DNA from: RGVT01 sp037129475 | GTDB lineage: Bacteria > Planctomycetota > Planctomycetia > Pirellulales > UBA1268 | Direction: 5' to 3' | Length of the DNA: 7,870 bases | Assembly: GCA_037129475.1 (NCBI GenBank) | Contig: JBAXUY010000133.1 | Coordinates: 1 to 7,870 of the forward strand | In this document: in pieces, positions 6,720 through 7,870 of the stretch | Position numbering within the stretch: position 1 is the first letter of the stretch | Layout of the letters: the number at the start of each line of letters is the position of its first letter | Program-made: the position numbers and the translations under genes | The notes under the pieces: model-generated | Told to the model about the DNA's origin: nothing | The model's database searches: none | Seen by the model: the letters and a program-made list of their open reading frames with translations, nothing else

Positions 6720-6744
6720 GCATATAAACATATAAACAATGCAT
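6718..6744. promoter_or_regulatory. Candidate VapB operator: spaced ATGCAT boxes and CATATAAA tandem
   Basis: Two palindromic ATGCAT boxes (6718-6723 and 6739-6744) lie exactly 21 bp apart, two helical turns. Between them, and overlapping the first, are two tandem copies of CATATAAA (6721-6728 and 6729-6736). The block covers the -10 element and the vapB start codon, where binding would block transcription. Ribbon-helix-helix antitoxins commonly bind short repeated half-sites of this sort; the assignment is inferred. Confidence 0.45.
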
Positions 6745-6755
6745 CAATATGTCAA
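6727..6755 (-). promoter_or_regulatory. vapBC promoter, consensus -35 and leaderless start
   Basis: On the minus strand a perfect TTGACA (6755-6750) is followed after 17 bp by TATGTT (6732-6727). The -10 box ends 7 nt before the vapB ATG at 6719, so the transcript would begin at or beside the start codon. This is the strongest sigma-70-like promoter in the window and lies in a conspicuous AT-rich patch (about 6717-6757). Confidence 0.65.
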
Positions 6756-7155
6756 CTCGGTGGTGCAGTGTCTGGAGCATCGGCCTCCCGCGGCAGTTCC
6801 TCGACCACGATGTCGTCCACTTGCCCGGCCTGAGCGGCGCCAACGCCTGGCTGCTCACGCCGCGGACCTCGTAGGCCCCGAGCGGCTTGAGGATGTCGGC
6901 CGGGCCGTGGCTCTGGCGGGTGTTGCGCGCGTCGTTTCCATCGCGCGTGAAATCCCGCTCGGAGAGGTCGATGCACTTGTCGTTTGGATTCCGCGGCAGC
7001 CGGGCGGTGACGTCGGCGATGTGCCAGACGGGCAGGCCGGTCTTCACCGGCGGAAACCCCGCGTTGATGATCATCACCATCCTGGCCTGTTCCCCACTGA
7101 AGTTCACCCGGTACGACACTCGCACGTCGCAGGCCTTGAATTTCGGTCCGATCAC
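6752..7155 (-). pseudogene. Frameshifted, N-terminally truncated gene remnant, family unknown
   Basis: The minus-strand frame from 7155 down to about 6835 reads like real protein (for example VWHIADVTARLPRNPNDK and IDLSERDFTRDGND), and its codons end mostly in G or C. Beyond roughly 6840-6821 this frame turns into AT-rich, promoter-derived sequence, while the neighbouring frame becomes protein-like (VDDIVVEELPRE) and stops at 6754-6752. A single-base change near 6821-6840 would join the two into one C-terminal region ending about 28 bp before... the vapB ATG side of the promoter. No start codon with a signal or ribosome-binding site is visible; the open frame simply runs back into the metallo-hydrolase start. 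I do not recognise the family. It could instead be an intact short hypothetical gene using GTG 7155, but then its last 40 residues would be odd. Confidence 0.4.
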
Positions 7156-7173
7156 CCGCCGCCGTGTTTGGGC

Positions 7174-7187
7174 TACGATGGTCGTCC
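7174..7187 (+). promoter_or_regulatory. Candidate leaderless promoter -10 box of the metallo-hydrolase
   Basis: TACGAT at 7174-7179 fits TANNNT and ends 8 nt before ATG 7188. No Shine-Dalgarno is seen, and no good -35 hexamer lies at 16-18 bp. The call depends on the same box-to-ATG spacing as at the other unit heads in the window. Confidence 0.35.
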
Positions 7188-7870
7188 ATGGCCATCCAGC
7201 CGCACGACGTGCAGACGCTTCGCAGCCTCGCCGGGCAACTTGTGTTTCTCGGCACCGGCACGAGCGTGGGCGTGCCGATCGTCGGCTGCTCCTGCGCCAC
7301 CTGCACGAGCACCGACCCGCGGAACGACCGCACGCGCACGAGCGTGGCCCTCGGCCTGCCCGAGGGCACGCTTCTCATCGACACGACGCCCGACTTGAGG
7401 CGGCAACTCCTGCGCGAGCGGATCGGGAGTGTGCAGGCGATCCTCTACACACACGACCACGTCGACCATGTCTACGGGCTCGATGACATCCGGCCGATCT
7501 GCTACCGGAGCGGCGGGCCTGTGCCCGTCTACTGCGAAGACCGGGTGGAGCGGCGGATCACACGGGCCTTCGACTACGCCTTCGAGCCGATGCCCGTGCC
7601 CGGCGGCGGGGTGCCGAAGATCACGTTCGAGCGGATCACGACGGCGCCCTTTGACCTGTTGGGAGTGCGCGTGACTCCGCTGCGGCTGCGGCACGGGGTG
7701 TTCGACGTGCTCGGGTTCCGGTTCGGGAATCTCGCCTACTGCACCGATACAAACGGGATTCCGGACGAGACGTGGCCCCTGCTCGCGGGCCTCGACACGC
7801 TCATCCTCGACTGCCTGCGGCCGGAGCGGCATCCCACGCACCTCTCGCTCGACGAGGCGCTGGCCGTGGC
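7188..7870 (+). CDS. PhnP-like MBL-fold metallo-hydrolase, partial (C-terminus beyond window)
   Basis: Metallo-beta-lactamase-fold phosphodiesterase-type hydrolase, probably cytoplasmic. After FLGTGTSVGVP (20-30) comes GCSCATC (33-39), the three-cysteine structural zinc site typical of the PhnP branch. The catalytic motif THDHVDH (88-94) supplies HxHxDH ligands, and His169, Asp187 (CTDTNG) and Asp208 are placed as later metal ligands or conserved acids. The frame is open for 227 codons with no stop before the window ends; the family's C-terminal histidine region should follow. E. coli PhnP hydrolyses 5-phosphoribosyl 1,2-cyclic phosphate in phosphonate breakdown, but no phn genes are near, so the real substrate may be another cyclic phosphate. 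ATG 7188 is supported by the TANNNT box 8 nt upstream and by a plausible N-terminus. An RNase Z or LipB-linked relative is less likely given the cysteine cluster. Confidence 0.92.
   Translation, partial: MAIQPHDVQTLRSLAGQLVFLGTGTSVGVPIVGCSCATCTSTDPRNDRTRTSVALGLPEGTLLIDTTPDLRRQLLRERIGSVQAILYTHDHVDHVYGLDDIRPICYRSGGPVPVYCEDRVERRITRAFDYAFEPMPVPGGGVPKITFERITTAPFDLLGVRVTPLRLRHGVFDVLGFRFGNLAYCTDTNGIPDETWPLLAGLDTLILDCLRPERHPTHLSLDEALAV

Noticed and set aside
6720..6731. vapB start at ATG 6731 (extra MFIC)
   Set aside because: These residues come from the CATATAAA promoter repeat, and the family N-terminus begins at MRTT.
6739..7398. Plus-strand frame overlapping the remnant and the metallo-hydrolase start
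   Set aside because: The composition is shadow-like, and its 3' part is out of frame with the clear MBL-fold gene.

Overview
The window is very GC-rich and gene-dense. Its gene families, third-position G/C bias, short hairpin repeats and apparent leaderless promoters suggest a planctomycete, perhaps of the Pirellulales type. This is an inference from style and content; no marker gene is present to prove it.

Layout. Positions 1-166 are non-coding and hold three small hairpins that share a GGAGGCC core, plus a 15-bp tandem repeat. A secreted or lipid-anchored alpha/beta hydrolase of the prolyl-oligopeptidase/esterase type follows at 167-2206 (+). After 24 bp comes a tight four-gene ABC-2 cassette on the same strand (2231-5987): ATPase, permease, ATPase, permease. 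Within it the junctions overlap by 14 bp, are separated by 4 bp, and overlap by 4 bp (ATGA), so it is almost certainly one translation-coupled unit. A near-palindromic repeat/terminator candidate (5996-6022) separates it from a convergent type II toxin-antitoxin pair on the minus strand, with VapB upstream (6480-6719) and the VapC PIN-domain toxin downstream (6043-6483). Their AT-rich promoter/operator overlaps the 3' end of what looks like a frameshifted, N-terminally truncated gene remnant (6752-7155, minus). The last gene, on the plus strand from 7188, is a PhnP-like metallo-beta-lactamase-fold hydrolase that runs off the window after 227 codons.

How the genes fit together. The two ATPases and two permeases probably form one heteromeric exporter or two related half-systems in the inner membrane; the substrate cannot be read from the sequence. 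The hydrolase upstream may share their transcript or be independent, because a -10-like box lies just before the first ATPase. vapBC is a self-contained module that probably regulates itself through the AT-rich repeats at its start. Apparent heads of transcription units carry a TANNNT box 7-10 nt before the ATG and no convincing Shine-Dalgarno, whereas at least two of the genes inside the cassette have a GGAG-type site. That contrast is the most informative regulatory signal here. I see no convincing new multi-gene system; the unusual points are mostly regulatory architecture, repeats and a decayed gene.
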